Below are positions 10,269 to 20,236 of a stretch of 64,000 nucleotides of DNA, piece after piece. Both the position numbers and the translations under genes were made by a program. Source of the stretch: Endozoicomonas sp. SCSIO W0465. Lineage in GTDB: Bacteria; Pseudomonadota; Gammaproteobacteria; Pseudomonadales; Endozoicomonadaceae. The DNA lies in the NCBI RefSeq assembly GCF_023716865.1, contig NZ_CP092417.1, forward strand, positions 1,280,001 to 1,344,000. Reading direction: 5' to 3'. The notes beneath the pieces are model-generated. The model was not told the DNA's origin. It worked only from the letters and a program-made list of their open reading frames with translations, and ran no database searches. Each line of letters opens with the position of its first letter. Positions within the stretch are counted from its first letter, which is position 1.

Positions 10269-11637
10269 ATGCGCAAAAAACGCAACCCGCAGTGTAGTAT
10301 GGAACTCCATTACGTACCTCATGAAATCTGCTCCCAGCTTTCCGGTATCTCGCAATGGCTTGACGCCCATCCACAGTTCAATGACTGGATTTATGAGGAC
10401 TTAAGTTCTGGTGATAAACAGAACACTGGGCGGAACGGACTATCAGCAGAATCCGTTCTTCGTGCGGCACTCCTGAAACAGTATTTGAATTGTGATTATG
10501 ACTACTTGTCGTTTGTTTTGATGGACTCCATGCTCTTTCGAGACTTTTGTCGCCTCGAACCAAACCAAACCGCGCCCCAGTCGCTCCAGTTTGCATGGGC
10601 TCATCAGCCTTCTTACTGCATCTACATGGGAAACGGATTAATAACTGTCAGCTAATGACCGCTAAAGATCAGGGTATTGAAAAAGGGCGCACTGTGGCTA
10701 TTGACAGCACACAGTCACCGAATCGGATATCAAACCTCCTTGCGACAGTGATCTTTTAGCCAGTTCCGTTAAAGAAATTTGTCGGCTGCTGGAACGGGGA
10801 CAAACACTGACAGCGACACCGCTTTATGAATATACCCATCACAACCGAGCCGTAAAAGATGCGGCCAGAAAATGCATCTACGCTGGCAAAGAAGAGCGGC
10901 ATCAGCATTATAAAAAACTGCTGCAGTTGACCCGAAAATCCCGGAAGGTACTTATCGAAGCTACTGTCACGCTAGCAAACGCCCGTCAGCAGGGGCAGTG
11001 TCTCCTGGCTGATGATGCCGACAAGTGGCAGGCCGATGTGGATCACCTGTTACCCCTGGTGGATGCAATAGTCTCCCAGACAGAGCGCAGGGTCTTTAAG
11101 GGTGAAAAGGTGCCAGCCCAGGAAAAAGTGGTTAGCCTGTATGAACCCCATACGGATATCATCGTAAAAGACAGGCGGCAAGTACAGTATGGCCATAAAC
11201 TGAACCTGGTTCAGGGAAAAAGTCGATTGATCCTGGACCTGGTTATTGAGGAAGGTAACCCAGCGGATTCGGACCAATTCATTCCGATGATGGAAAGACA
11301 AAAAGAAATTTATGGTCGTGTACCTCGCCAGACAAGCGGTGACGGCGGATACGCGTGTCGCGCTAATTTGGAAAAAGCCAAGGCCATGGGAATCAGCGAT
11401 GTAGCTTTTAATAAGAAGCGCGGACTTGAAGTCGAAGAGATGACTAAAAGTCAGTATGTGTATAAAACGCTCTTTCGCTTCCGGGCAGGTATTGAAGCGG
11501 GAATTTCGTGGCTAAAGAGATGTTTTGGGCTATCACGTTGCCACTGCAAGGGTTCTGAGCGTTTTGATTCTCATTGCTGGTTATCGGTGGTCTGTTACAA
11601 CCTGGTGATTCTGGCCAGACACCCGGCACCATCCTGA
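10269..11637 (+). pseudogene. ISNCY-like transposase of copy B, frameshifted
   Basis: This is the same gene as the 453-residue transposase at 11947-13308. It carries short insertions near 10566 (extra CCAAAC-type bases), near 10628 (extra A in TGGGAAACGG) and near 10706 (duplicated CA), which shift the frame in the first third. The last 236 residues, from 10927, are open and identical to copy C. It is probably inactive unless the indels are sequencing errors. Confidence 0.85.
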
Positions 11638-11809
11638 TAGCCACCTCCACGCTACATGAAAGTACCTTTCCAGCATGGTGGGAGGATGTTTTCTGCCTGC
11701 TTTTCGCGTTTTTCTCCAATATCCGTCCCAGATTAGAGAAAAAAAGGGAAGAGTTTTTGCGGCTCTCTGGAATTTCAGGAAATATCAAAACGCACGTACA
11801 ATCTAATTA

Positions 11810-13510
11810 GTTCTCGTCCAAAAACACAACCAATTGAAAACTGTAGATTTTATCCTGAAAAATTAAGTGGAGCCCTACTGCTATCTGGCGACTAAACTTC
11901 CCAAGAGCAAGAAACATAAGGGATTGCCAAAAACAGAGGACTCCAAATGCGCAAAAAACGCAACCCGCAGTGTAGTATGGAACTCCATTACGTACCTCAT
12001 GAAATCTGCTCCCAGCTTTCCGGTATCTCGCAATGGCTTGACGCCCATCCACAGTTCAATGACTGGATTTATGAGGACTTAAGTTCTGGTGATAAACAGA
12101 ACACTGGGCGGAACGGACTATCAGCAGAATCCGTTCTTCGTGCGGCACTCCTGAAACAGTATTTGAATTGTGATTATGACTACTTGTCGTTTGTTTTGAT
12201 GGACTCCATGCTCTTTCGAGACTTTTGTCGCCTCGAACCAAACCAGCGCCCCAGTCGCTCCAGTTTGCATGGGCTCATCAGCCTTCTTACTGCATCTACA
12301 TGGGAACGGATTAATAACTGTCAGCTAATGACCGCTAAAGATCAGGGTATTGAAAAAGGGCGCACTGTGGCTATTGACAGCACAGTCACCGAATCGGATA
12401 TCAAACCTCCTTGCGACAGTGATCTTTTAGCCAGTTCCGTTAAAGAAATTTGTCGGCTGCTGGAACGGGGACAAACACTGACAGCGACACCGCTTTATGA
12501 ATATACCCATCACAACCGAGCCGTAAAAGATGCGGCCAGAAAATGCATCTACGCTGGCAAAGAAGAGCGGCATCAGCATTATAAAAAACTGCTGCAGTTG
12601 ACCCGAAAATCCCGGAAGGTACTTATCGAAGCTACTGTCACGCTAGCAAACGCCCGTCAGCAGGGGCAGTGTCTCCTGGCTGATGATGCCGACAAGTGGC
12701 AGGCCGATGTGGATCACCTGTTACCCCTGGTGGATGCAATAGTCTCCCAGACAGAGCGCAGGGTCTTTAAGGGTGAAAAGGTGCCAGCCCAGGAAAAAGT
12801 GGTTAGCCTGTATGAACCCCATACGGATATCATCGTAAAAGACAGGCGGCAAGTACAGTATGGCCATAAACTGAACCTGGTTCAGGGAAAAAGTCGATTG
12901 ATCCTGGACCTGGTTATTGAGGAAGGTAACCCAGCGGATTCGGACCAATTCATTCCGATGATGGAAAGACAAAAAGAAATTTATGGTCGTGTACCTCGCC
13001 AGACAAGCGGTGACGGCGGATACGCGTGTCGCGCTAATTTGGAAAAAGCCAAGGCCATGGGAATCAGCGATGTAGCTTTTAATAAGAAGCGCGGACTTGA
13101 AGTCGAAGAGATGACTAAAAGTCAGTATGTGTATAAAACGCTCTTTCGCTTCCGGGCAGGTATTGAAGCGGGAATTTCGTGGCTAAAGAGATGTTTTGGG
13201 CTATCACGTTGCCACTGCAAGGGTTCTGAGCGTTTTGATTCTCATTGCTGGTTATCGGTGGTCTGTTACAACCTGGTGATTCTGGCCAGACACCCGGCAC
13301 CATCCTGATAGCCACCTCCACGCTACATGAAAGTACCTTTCCAGCATGGTGGGAGGATGTTTTCTGCCTGCTTTTCGCGTTTTTCTCCAATATCCGTCCC
13401 AGATTAGAGAAAAAAAGGGAAGAGTTTTTGCGGCTCTCTGGAATTTCAGGAAATATCAAAACGAACGTACAATCTAATTATGATTGCCTGATGCGTTTTT
13501 GGACGAGAAC
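11810..13510 (+). mobile_element. ISNCY-like element, copy C, intact
   Basis: This 1701-base element has terminal inverted repeats GTTCTCGTCCAAAAAC and complement. It is inserted into copy B with the 6-base duplication TAATTA. It is the only one of four copies in the window with an unbroken transposase, so it serves as the reference for the family. Confidence 0.92.
11947..13308 (+). CDS. ISNCY-like DDE transposase, intact
   Basis: This is a 453-residue transposase. The first catalytic Asp lies in TVAIDSTVTESDI (~residue 140). A KDRRQVQYGHKLNL segment (~295) and a second Asp in TSGDGGYACRANLEKAK (~360) follow, and the Glu lies in RAGIEAGISWLKRCFG (~420). This order and the YGHK and GNPADS segments are typical of the ISNCY/IS1182-IS5-like transposases. 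The start MRKKRNPQ lies 8 bases after GAGGA. Being intact, it could supply the transposase for the defective copies A, B and D (23935-25632). Confidence 0.88.
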   Translation: MRKKRNPQCSMELHYVPHEICSQLSGISQWLDAHPQFNDWIYEDLSSGDKQNTGRNGLSAESVLRAALLKQYLNCDYDYLSFVLMDSMLFRDFCRLEPNQRPSRSSLHGLISLLTASTWERINNCQLMTAKDQGIEKGRTVAIDSTVTESDIKPPCDSDLLASSVKEICRLLERGQTLTATPLYEYTHHNRAVKDAARKCIYAGKEERHQHYKKLLQLTRKSRKVLIEATVTLANARQQGQCLLADDADKWQADVDHLLPLVDAIVSQTERRVFKGEKVPAQEKVVSLYEPHTDIIVKDRRQVQYGHKLNLVQGKSRLILDLVIEEGNPADSDQFIPMMERQKEIYGRVPRQTSGDGGYACRANLEKAKAMGISDVAFNKKRGLEVEEMTKSQYVYKTLFRFRAGIEAGISWLKRCFGLSRCHCKGSERFDSHCWLSVVCYNLVILARHPAPS

Positions 13511-13546
13511 TAATTATGATTGCCTGATGCGTTTTTGGACGAGAAC

Positions 13547-14399
13547 TAACTATAACGGCGGGTTATTAATTGCTAAAAACCGGGATTCACTGGCAACCTA
13601 CGAAAGCCTGGCCGTTAAAAGCGCGGTAGGCAAAAATACCTATCTCGGCCTTTTTTACAACTCCAGTAGTCAGACTCCTTACCCCTTCCTGGCCGCAGGC
13701 ATCAATGAACATGGCGTTTCTGTGGTGCAGAACGAAGCGGCATCAATATACAACGCCGACACGTTTAATAACACTGATCAATCCGCCGTGATCTACACCA
13801 TAATGGAAAATTACAGTTCGGTGGCAGAGGTACTGGCGGATAAGGAGACGTTATTTGGCAATGGACTGGCCAATTTCCTGATTATTGGTGACAAGACTGA
13901 AGCCATCCTGGTGGAAGTCGGCCCCAGCAAAAACTCCTTTCAGATTCTTAATGCCAGCAACAACGATAATCGGGTGTTTCATACCAACCACTATGTACTC
14001 AGTGAAATGCGGAACCTGAACAAAATTTACTATTCCGATTCTGAAGATCGCTTTGTTGCCATAAAAAGCCTGATGAACAATGCACCCGCACAGTTTACCG
14101 CTGATGGTAGCTATTTTAACTGGATCAGCAATGCTCAGGACGGCCTGCTGAGAAGTATTTTTCGGGAAATGACCGTTGCCAGCTGGATTGCCAGTGTTCC
14201 CGAAACCGGAACACCTGAAGTACTCATTCGCTTTACCTCACCCAGTCTGGAGTTCCAGCGTTATTCTATCCAGTTGACTCCTGAGTTCTGGAATTCCCCT
14301 CCGGCTAGTATCAGTCCAATCCCATTGAGTACCCAGGGTTTGAATCCGGAACCCATCGGTAGTGAATTACGCTATACCTATACCGGTAGCGAACTCTGA
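13547..14399 (+). pseudogene. 3' portion of the split Ntn-hydrolase paralogue
   Basis: About 283 codons of mature enzyme continue from the array boundary: GGLLIAKNRDS, AAGINEHGVSVVQNE, FHTNHYVL and the C-terminal ELRYTYTGSEL match the intact paralogue at 6547-7518. It lacks the signal peptide and the catalytic Cys, which lie at 7596-7711. An ATG upstream would come from IS sequence only, so any product would be catalytically dead. The 240 bases after it (14400-14641) hold nothing recognisable. Confidence 0.88.
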
Positions 14400-14738
14400 T
14401 CCGCTATCCACTGGTTAACGCGACGCACTCTATGAACCAATTCACCAGTCTATGGCTATCGGTTGAGACAAATCGGTAGCCAGACATTCCGGTATTTACC
14501 AGCTATGTGCAGTAGCTTCGCGAGTCTTGACGAAAGATGTAGTGATTTGGAGGTAATGGCTTTTAACATTTCTACATAATATTGACCGAAGAGACAGCAG
14601 GCCTGCTTCAGCCATTGGTTTACTTACTGGCTACCTGGCCGTTAGGAAGCCGAAGAAAAGAACATTTTCAAAATTTTTATCACGGCGGGCAAGTTCCCCC
14701 TTTCTTTTTCTCTTTCCATTTCCATTCTCTTTTTCTTT

Positions 14739-16040
14739 CCTGATTACCACTGATCGTACGTCATGACACAGGGAAAGATAATTTAAGAATATACGTGCAG
14801 CTTTTCATTCTTTATGTCTATAACCCGGTAAAGAAATAATAGAACCTCTCCAGTATTACCGGTGGAGCAGGCATCATGACGGCTTGTTCTCCAGATTATC
14901 AACTAAATTCGGTTTCATAACCGCTCCGAACAAGCAAAGACCCACATCATCATTCGAAATAATGATATTAATACGTCAACTGACTTTCAATTATCGGTTG
15001 ATGGCTAACCCGGTTTCCACTGGACGTCTGGCAGTTTGAGAAGTCGATCCGGCATCGGTGCTGTATTGACTGCAGCCCGACCTAGCCTTGAGATCATTGA
15101 AGGCATATCAAAACGCCGGTTAAACCGATAGTTGAACTCTGATAGATAACGGCCCAGATGCTTGGGGTCGAGCTTATGGTAAGTACCGGTAATCGCTGTT
15201 TTCACGTTTCCCAGCATGGTATTTACCCAGGTGAACAACTCATTCTCCATGGATGCATGCCCACCACCGGTAATGATGGCTGTGTGCTGGCATCCGGCAT
15301 CTTCAATACCCCGGAAACAGGACAAGCCATCGCTGACGGCCCGGACACCCTTTTTCAGGGCATGTTCTGCCCACTCCTGAATGGTTTTTCGCCGGAAGTT
15401 ATCAACGGCATTGAACTTCATGTAGATAGGGTGGTTATCAGCATCTGTCTGAACTGCGGCCACGAAGGGGGCTTTGTTCTCTGAGCCTCTGCCCCGGCGG
15501 CCTCCGTGGCGCTCTCCGCCCCAATAGGCGTCATCAATCTGAACAAAACCACTCAACTGCCAGCTGTTATCTCTTTCCATCATGACCTGCATGAGTTTGT
15601 GTTTCATGCGCAATGCGGCATTGTAGGAAATGCCAAGTTGTCGATGAAGCGTCAGGCAAGAAATCCCCGCTTTATTCTGGGTGACGAGATAGATACCCAG
15701 AAACCAGGTAGCTAGAGGCAGCTTTGTTGAGTCAAAGATAGTGTTACTGGTAAGCGAGGTTTGGCAACGGCAGCAATTGCACTGGAATTCAGCTTTCCGG
15801 TGAAGCTTGCAGAAACTGCGGGAGCCACACTTCGGGCATTGGAAGCCATCTGGCCAGCGCCAAGAGGACAGCGCGTTCTCACACTGCTCTTCACTGCCGT
15901 AATTAGCCAGAAATTGCATAATGCCAAGGCCTTTTTGGAACTGAATGGTGTTTTTACACATCAGTTTTACCTCCAAAACACATGACTATCGACGTTTATT
16001 ATAGCAGCTGGCTCACGACGTAGGGTCGGTGGTAATCAGG
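14739..16040 (-). mobile_element. IS1595 element, complete
   Basis: This 1302-base element has ends CCTGATTACCAC… (14739) and …GTGGTAATCAGG (16040). The ends are imperfect inverted repeats, and the element is flanked by the 8-base duplication TTTTCTTT (14731-14738, 16041-16048). It replaced the natural end of the ankyrin protein with a TGA in its own terminal repeat. Eight-base duplications are usual for this family. Confidence 0.92.
15005..15961 (-). CDS. IS1595-family transposase
   Basis: This 318-residue transposase has an N-terminal zinc ribbon (CPKCGSRSFCK…CNCC, ~residues 38-65) and an ISXO2-type DDE core: VQIDDAYWGG, then AVSDGLSCF, then the EFNYRFNRR segment near the end. The ATG at 15961 is chosen because GGAGGT lies 8 bases upstream, although the frame is open to 15976. 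The frame is intact and the element has full ends, so it may be mobile. A truncated sister copy sits at 8353-9056. Confidence 0.9.
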   Translation of the reverse strand: MCKNTIQFQKGLGIMQFLANYGSEEQCENALSSWRWPDGFQCPKCGSRSFCKLHRKAEFQCNCCRCQTSLTSNTIFDSTKLPLATWFLGIYLVTQNKAGISCLTLHRQLGISYNAALRMKHKLMQVMMERDNSWQLSGFVQIDDAYWGGERHGGRRGRGSENKAPFVAAVQTDADNHPIYMKFNAVDNFRRKTIQEWAEHALKKGVRAVSDGLSCFRGIEDAGCQHTAIITGGGHASMENELFTWVNTMLGNVKTAITGTYHKLDPKHLGRYLSEFNYRFNRRFDMPSMISRLGRAAVNTAPMPDRLLKLPDVQWKPG

Positions 16041-17109
16041 TTTTCTTTTGCGGATAATTTATTACTGCTTCGTCATTAAAATTCATAGTGTACTTATTAA
16101 ATTTTTCCAGTGCAGTTACTGCCATTTCATGAAGCATAGCTGTATCAGCCTTATCGATGTCTTTCATTAATTCAGATTGTAGTTCCCTATCATAGTCCAA
16201 TGCTCTGTCAGCCTTATCTCTTGGACAATCAGACGGATCTTCCTGGCCAAATACACTAGATAATGTATGTAATTTAGATACATTACTTATGAAATGCAGT
16301 TTCAAGATTGAGTCTTTCCGAATGAAATCACTACAGTAGCTATGCAGACCAGGACCTTTTAAGAAACATTGACCAGCATAAAACCACTTCAGAAGAGAGG
16401 GTTCAACTGGTTTACCTTCAGGCGCTCTTCGATAATAATCGCAAAAAGTTGCTGCAATTCTATCTGATTCAGTACGAAGTCTCATTTCAGCAAAAAAACA
16501 GGCAATTTCAAACAGGGTAGGGAGGAGGTGAGTGCTCGTTGATGGTAGGCAAAACGGGCTATTTTGAGCATCCCCCCCAGAATTTACTGTATAGCCGAGC
16601 CATCCCAAAAATTGCCGACAGTAAGTGAGCAATTGCGGATAGAAACCAGTTTTATTACTGATAGCAGCATCAGCAGGAACTAACTTTTCGTGCATATCAG
16701 CTGCGTGCTCTAATAAAAGCTCAACTATCTTTGCTGCAGACTCTGCAGAAGAGTCTTGCGGGTAATTTAATGCTTGTTGTAATGGTGATTGTTGCAGTGG
16801 ATTAGCCGGGTCAATGTTATTTGGATTTCCACCCTTTGAGAGCAGTTGCTCCAGAATAATGAGGTTACCATGTCGTACTGCGAGCATTACAGGAGTATAC
16901 CAAAGCTGGCTTGAAGGTATTGGCTCTTGCTCTCCAAAGCTGCCAATGTCTCTGCATTGGCCATCAACAGTAGCGTAACGGATTTTGTAGTTGGGATCCG
17001 CATTGTGCTCCAACAGGATTTTCGTGGTTTCAGTGTGGCCTTTTTGTATGGCCATGGACATAGCGGTAATGCCATCTCCCCTGGGTTTGTCGGGATGATA
17101 CTCTGCGGA
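16041..17109 (-). pseudogene. central and C-terminal segment of the split ankyrin protein
   Basis: This largest surviving piece (~356 codons) begins at NSYSAEYHPDKPRGDG, carries three ankyrin-type units (…GHTETTKILLEHNADPN, …GNLIILEQLLSKGGNPN, …AAKIVELLLEHAAD), then a helical region with no recognised family. IS66 lies upstream and IS1595 downstream. An open frame continues from IS66 into it (start at 17250), but that start is inside the IS and out of register with the transposase. Confidence 0.85.
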
Positions 17110-18717
17110 GTAACTATTCAGCACTGAGCAAAGGCATATTACAGTAATTCCGAACAGCTCTATGAAGTGATTGATATATGTCCATTCCCTGTTTTCTGGC
17201 AGACGACAAATAGCTGCGAATCCGTGCAAACATAGAACCACCGTCTGCACTCCTGAAGCAGCCTGAGATTTTCTGCTTTAACTTGGCCATTCGAACATCC
17301 CGCTCACTGCCATTGTTATCGAAGGGAATGGTAAAATCTGACATGAAGCGCAGTGTCTCAGCCTTGAACTCAGTGAGTCGTTTGAAGAGATTGTAAGCTT
17401 TAGTATTCTTGACTTTCTTGCGCTTAAGCTCCTCTCGTTGCTTCTCCATATAGACGACTTCTTTCATTAGAGCCCGCTGAAGCAACCGGTCATAAATCTT
17501 CTCGATTCGTTCACAGACAACACTTGGCATCTGTAGCATACCTATGGTCTTAAAGCCCTTGCAGTAATGCCAGGAAAGCCTCAGTAGCTTCATCAATCGC
17601 AACGCCAGTTGATTGCTGTCCCTATCAACAACACCCAAAAGCTCCCTCAGGTGATGGGCATTGCAAAGTACGTGAGTTGCCGCATATGCAAAATAGGATT
17701 TCCAATGATCATGAACCAGAACGCCTGCAAATGTTAGCAGTATGCCCATCGTGTCCATGGCCTCACGACCTCGCTTTTCAGACAAGTAGTAGAGCGTCCA
17801 TTGTTCATCCCGCATAACGTGTAGCCAGTGCAAAGAGCCCTCGGCCCGCATACCCGTTTCATCGGCTCCGGCAACAGACGATTCCCGCAAGGCGTCACGA
17901 ATAACCTCTTCAGTAGAAGCCAGATTTTCATAGGTTCTGGCCACAAAATTGGCGACAGTGCCTGCACTTACACTCATTTTATAGAGAGTATTAAAATACT
18001 CTGACACGCGCTTAAAAGGCAGGAAATGGTATTGGTTAAGATAGACGGCCATAGCCTGTGTGGCTGAGCCATATTGTGCGGCAGCGGTAACACCTTCCGG
18101 GAATTCAGCCTGATTCCGACAACCACAAGTGCAGATTTTTACTTCAGCTCTATGGGCCGTTACTTCAAATTCACCCGGTCTCCCTGGTTCAAACACCTGT
18201 CGTTCAATATATTTGACCGGCTCACTATCAAGAAGAGACGCCTGACATTTATTGCATTCTTTAACCGGAAGGTACTCAATATAGTCAGGGATATCGACCT
18301 GTTTAAGACAAGTGCCCTGATGCCCTTTCTTTCCACCGGCTTTATTACCAGAAGACTGTCTCAGACTTTTAGGATTGGGTTTTTCATCCGATGGATCGGT
18401 ACCTTTATCTGCGGAAAGGTCGTCAGAATGATCTGGAGAATTACTGTTTTTACAAGGTTTTTGATAACCATCAGACGATGGCGGCTTGCTGCTGTTTTGA
18501 CTGTTCTTGCCAACCTTTTCTTCCAATTCTCGACATCGCTCTTCCAGACAGGCAACTCTCATCCGCAGCTCTGCATTCTCTTTCAAGAGAATCTCAGCCG
18601 ACATAGTTGCGGGTAGTTCTGGAATCATGCTGGCGAATATTGTGGAAAAATGGTGCTTAAGAGGATGGTATAAAAATCAGAAAATTCCAGATTTATGTGG
18701 GGGTGCTGAACAGTTAC
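17110..18717 (-). mobile_element. IS66-family element (copy 1), single-gene type
   Basis: This 1608-base element has ends GTAACTATTCAGCAC (17110) and the complement of GTAACTGTTCAGCAC (ending 18717). The 8-base duplication TCTGCGGA lies at 17102-17109 and 18718-18725. Only the tnpC-type gene is present; the tnpA and tnpB genes of classical IS66 are absent, as in single-ORF members. Two nearly identical copies lie at 54724-56331 and 56901-58508. Confidence 0.93.
17114..18628 (-). CDS. IS66-family transposase (TnpC type)
   Basis: This 504-residue protein shows the IS66 layout. It has an N-terminal leucine-zipper coiled coil (ILLKENAELRMRVACLEERC), an SSKPPSSDG linker, a zinc-finger-like region (CNKCQASL … CTCGC) and a DDE core with GADETGMRAEG, LVHDHWKSYF and, at the C-terminus, NNGSERDVRMAKLKQKISG containing the catalytic Glu. 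The frame is intact and near-identical in all three copies in this window. Confidence 0.93.
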   Translation of the reverse strand: MIPELPATMSAEILLKENAELRMRVACLEERCRELEEKVGKNSQNSSKPPSSDGYQKPCKNSNSPDHSDDLSADKGTDPSDEKPNPKSLRQSSGNKAGGKKGHQGTCLKQVDIPDYIEYLPVKECNKCQASLLDSEPVKYIERQVFEPGRPGEFEVTAHRAEVKICTCGCRNQAEFPEGVTAAAQYGSATQAMAVYLNQYHFLPFKRVSEYFNTLYKMSVSAGTVANFVARTYENLASTEEVIRDALRESSVAGADETGMRAEGSLHWLHVMRDEQWTLYYLSEKRGREAMDTMGILLTFAGVLVHDHWKSYFAYAATHVLCNAHHLRELLGVVDRDSNQLALRLMKLLRLSWHYCKGFKTIGMLQMPSVVCERIEKIYDRLLQRALMKEVVYMEKQREELKRKKVKNTKAYNLFKRLTEFKAETLRFMSDFTIPFDNNGSERDVRMAKLKQKISGCFRSADGGSMFARIRSYLSSARKQGMDIYQSLHRAVRNYCNMPLLSAE

Positions 18718-19127
18718 TCTGCGGATTTGGCCATCATTTGAATGACCTTCACTTGATTGTTCTGCGCAGCAATAGTTAGTGCGTTACTCTGGCAGATGTT
18801 CAATGGATTGTTTTCACAGGGATTTGCCTGATAGTCGATTAATGTTGCAGCAACTGCTGCATGACCATGCCGGGCGGCATACATCAACGGGGTGTCTTTT
18901 TTTTCACTAAAGTCCAGAGGGCTGCTGAACCAATTATGTCGTGTTGTTTCATCAGTACCCAATAATAAACGAGCAAGCTCCTCGCCATCATCAGAATTGC
19001 ATAGCATTTGAAAGCTAGAGGTTAAAGCATTCGATGTTAACTCTGCTGTCGAACTGGATTGAGCAGAAAGGCTGTTCATTTCAAGCCGCGCTTTTTTAGC
19101 AGGAGGCTCAGGACTAACGTCAACACG
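18718..19127 (-). pseudogene. N-terminal-middle segment of the split ankyrin protein, with NLS-like motif
   Basis: In the restored frame this piece reads VDVSPEPPAKKARLEMNSL…, then two ankyrin units ending QNNQVKVIQMMAKSAE at the IS66 boundary. The basic cluster PPAKKARLE resembles the c-Myc-type monopartite nuclear localisation signal (PAAKRVKLD). The apparent start at 19199 belongs to the IS1595-like element, not to the gene. Confidence 0.82.
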
Positions 19128-20236
19128 GGCTAAGTTACCGTTAATGGTTGAATCAGCTAAACTCCCATAAAATCTACGTTGTAGGGGAGTGATATGCAAT
19201 CTGAACTCTTCCAGAATTTTATTGATTCCATTTCAACATTAACCAGTGAACAGCGAGACATTCTTAACAACTCGCTCCTTAGTACTCAAATAGAGGTTAC
19301 CGAGGTAGTAGAAACCACTGACTCTGAACCTGTTTACAGTGAATCTATACCCAATAACGATAATGCAACACCTGACGTAGAAAAGAGCATACTTGCCCAA
19401 TTTGCCGAAAACCCCAGGTGCCCCAAATGCAAAAGCCATAGCGTTGGTCGCTGGGGCATACGAAATGGCCGACAGCGCTACCACTGCAAGACTTGCGACT
19501 CAACGTTTAACGCCTTTAGTGGAACGCCTTTGGCAAGGCTCAGGCACCCTGAAAAATGGAACAAGTACCTCGCAGGTATGACTCACTCTATGGTCTTGCG
19601 ACCAGCTGCTGCTGAGAATGCCATTGACTTGAAAACTGCGTTCCGCTGGCGTCACCGCTTTCTTGAAGTGATTAATAATGATCAAGCAGAAGAGCTTTGT
19701 GGCATTACTGAGCTTGATGAAACATTTTTCCGTGAATCCTTCAAAGGGCAAAGAGAAGGCCTTCCACGGCCAACCCGAAAGCGGGGTAATGATCCCAACA
19801 AAGCCCGAAAAGTCCCGGTAATGGTGGCTCGGGACCGTAATCGAAATACCGTTGACGGTGTATTAGAAAACGAAAGTGCTAATGAATTGTGCAGGCATTT
19901 AAATGGCCGCATATCGATACAGGCCACGGTCTGTGCGGATGCACACCTCGCTCACGAAAAACTTGCTGACAAGCTTGGATTTGTCTTCAAGGAGCTGGTG
20001 ACATCAGCAGGTCAACATGTTGTTGAAGGCATCTACCACATCCAGACTGTAAATTCTTATCACAGTCATTTAAAACGCTGGATTGGCGGCGTATTCCAAG
20101 GGGTTGCAACTCGTTACCTTCCCCATTATCTGGCCTGGAGGCGAGAACTGACGGCAGCAAAAAAATTAACTGTTGGCCGGTTGATCAGCAGAATTACTGA
20201 ACATTGGTGCTTCCAACCATTAACGGTAACTTAGCC
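19128..20236 (+). mobile_element. IS1595-like element (second type), copy 1
   Basis: This 1109-base element has perfect terminal inverted repeats beginning GGCTAAGTTACCGTTAATGG. It is flanked by GTCAACACG on both sides (19119-19127, 20237-20245). The three copies in the window all show 9-base duplications. It opened the ankyrin gene near its 5' end. Confidence 0.92.
19194..20234 (+). CDS. IS1595-family (ISXO2-like DDE) transposase
   Basis: This is a 346-residue transposase. A zinc ribbon CPKC…CKTC (~residues 76-100) precedes the ISXO2-like catalytic domain with GITELDETFFRESF (~165), VCADAHLAHEKLADK (~245) and the VNSYHSHLKRW segment (~285). ATG 19194 follows GGGGAG by 4-5 bases. The stop lies within the right terminal repeat. 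The copy is intact. Identical or nearly identical genes lie at 58657 (frameshifted) and 62696 (intact). Confidence 0.92.
   Translation: MQSELFQNFIDSISTLTSEQRDILNNSLLSTQIEVTEVVETTDSEPVYSESIPNNDNATPDVEKSILAQFAENPRCPKCKSHSVGRWGIRNGRQRYHCKTCDSTFNAFSGTPLARLRHPEKWNKYLAGMTHSMVLRPAAAENAIDLKTAFRWRHRFLEVINNDQAEELCGITELDETFFRESFKGQREGLPRPTRKRGNDPNKARKVPVMVARDRNRNTVDGVLENESANELCRHLNGRISIQATVCADAHLAHEKLADKLGFVFKELVTSAGQHVVEGIYHIQTVNSYHSHLKRWIGGVFQGVATRYLPHYLAWRRELTAAKKLTVGRLISRITEHWCFQPLTVT

Larger units (their letters stand above)
10132..13546 (+). mobile_element. ISNCY-like element, copy B, itself interrupted by copy C
   Basis: The left end GTTCTCGTCC starts at 10132, directly after the TAACTA shared with copy A. 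Copy C has inserted at 11810, 30 bases from B's right end, duplicating TAATTA (11804-11809, 13511-13516). The remaining right end of B is 13517-13546, followed by TAACTA (13547-13552). Without C it is about 1.7 kb, the normal element length. Confidence 0.88.
7596..14399 (+). pseudogene. second Ntn-hydrolase paralogue, split by a 5.8 kb ISNCY-like array
   Basis: The 5' piece (7596-7711) encodes a signal peptide ending at ASACTTFASVGSAN. The 3' piece (13547-14399) continues YNGGLLIAKNRDS… to the end. The array between them is bracketed by the 6-base duplication TAACTA (7706-7711 and 13547-13552). Joining the pieces with one duplication gives 963 bases, an uninterrupted 320-residue protein closely similar along its full length to the intact neighbour (323 residues). 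ATG 7596 has AGGA about 9 bases upstream. The pair is a tandem gene duplication, and only the upstream copy is now functional. Confidence 0.9.

Noticed and set aside
7712..13546. Tandem near-identical blocks suggesting a CRISPR or phage-type repeat array
   Set aside because: Blocks are ~1.7 kb ISNCY-like elements with terminal inverted repeats and target duplications.
17250..17250. Start codon for an ankyrin ORF running out of IS66
   Set aside because: The in-frame start at 17250 lies inside the IS66 transposase gene in another frame; the true gene start is at 20422.
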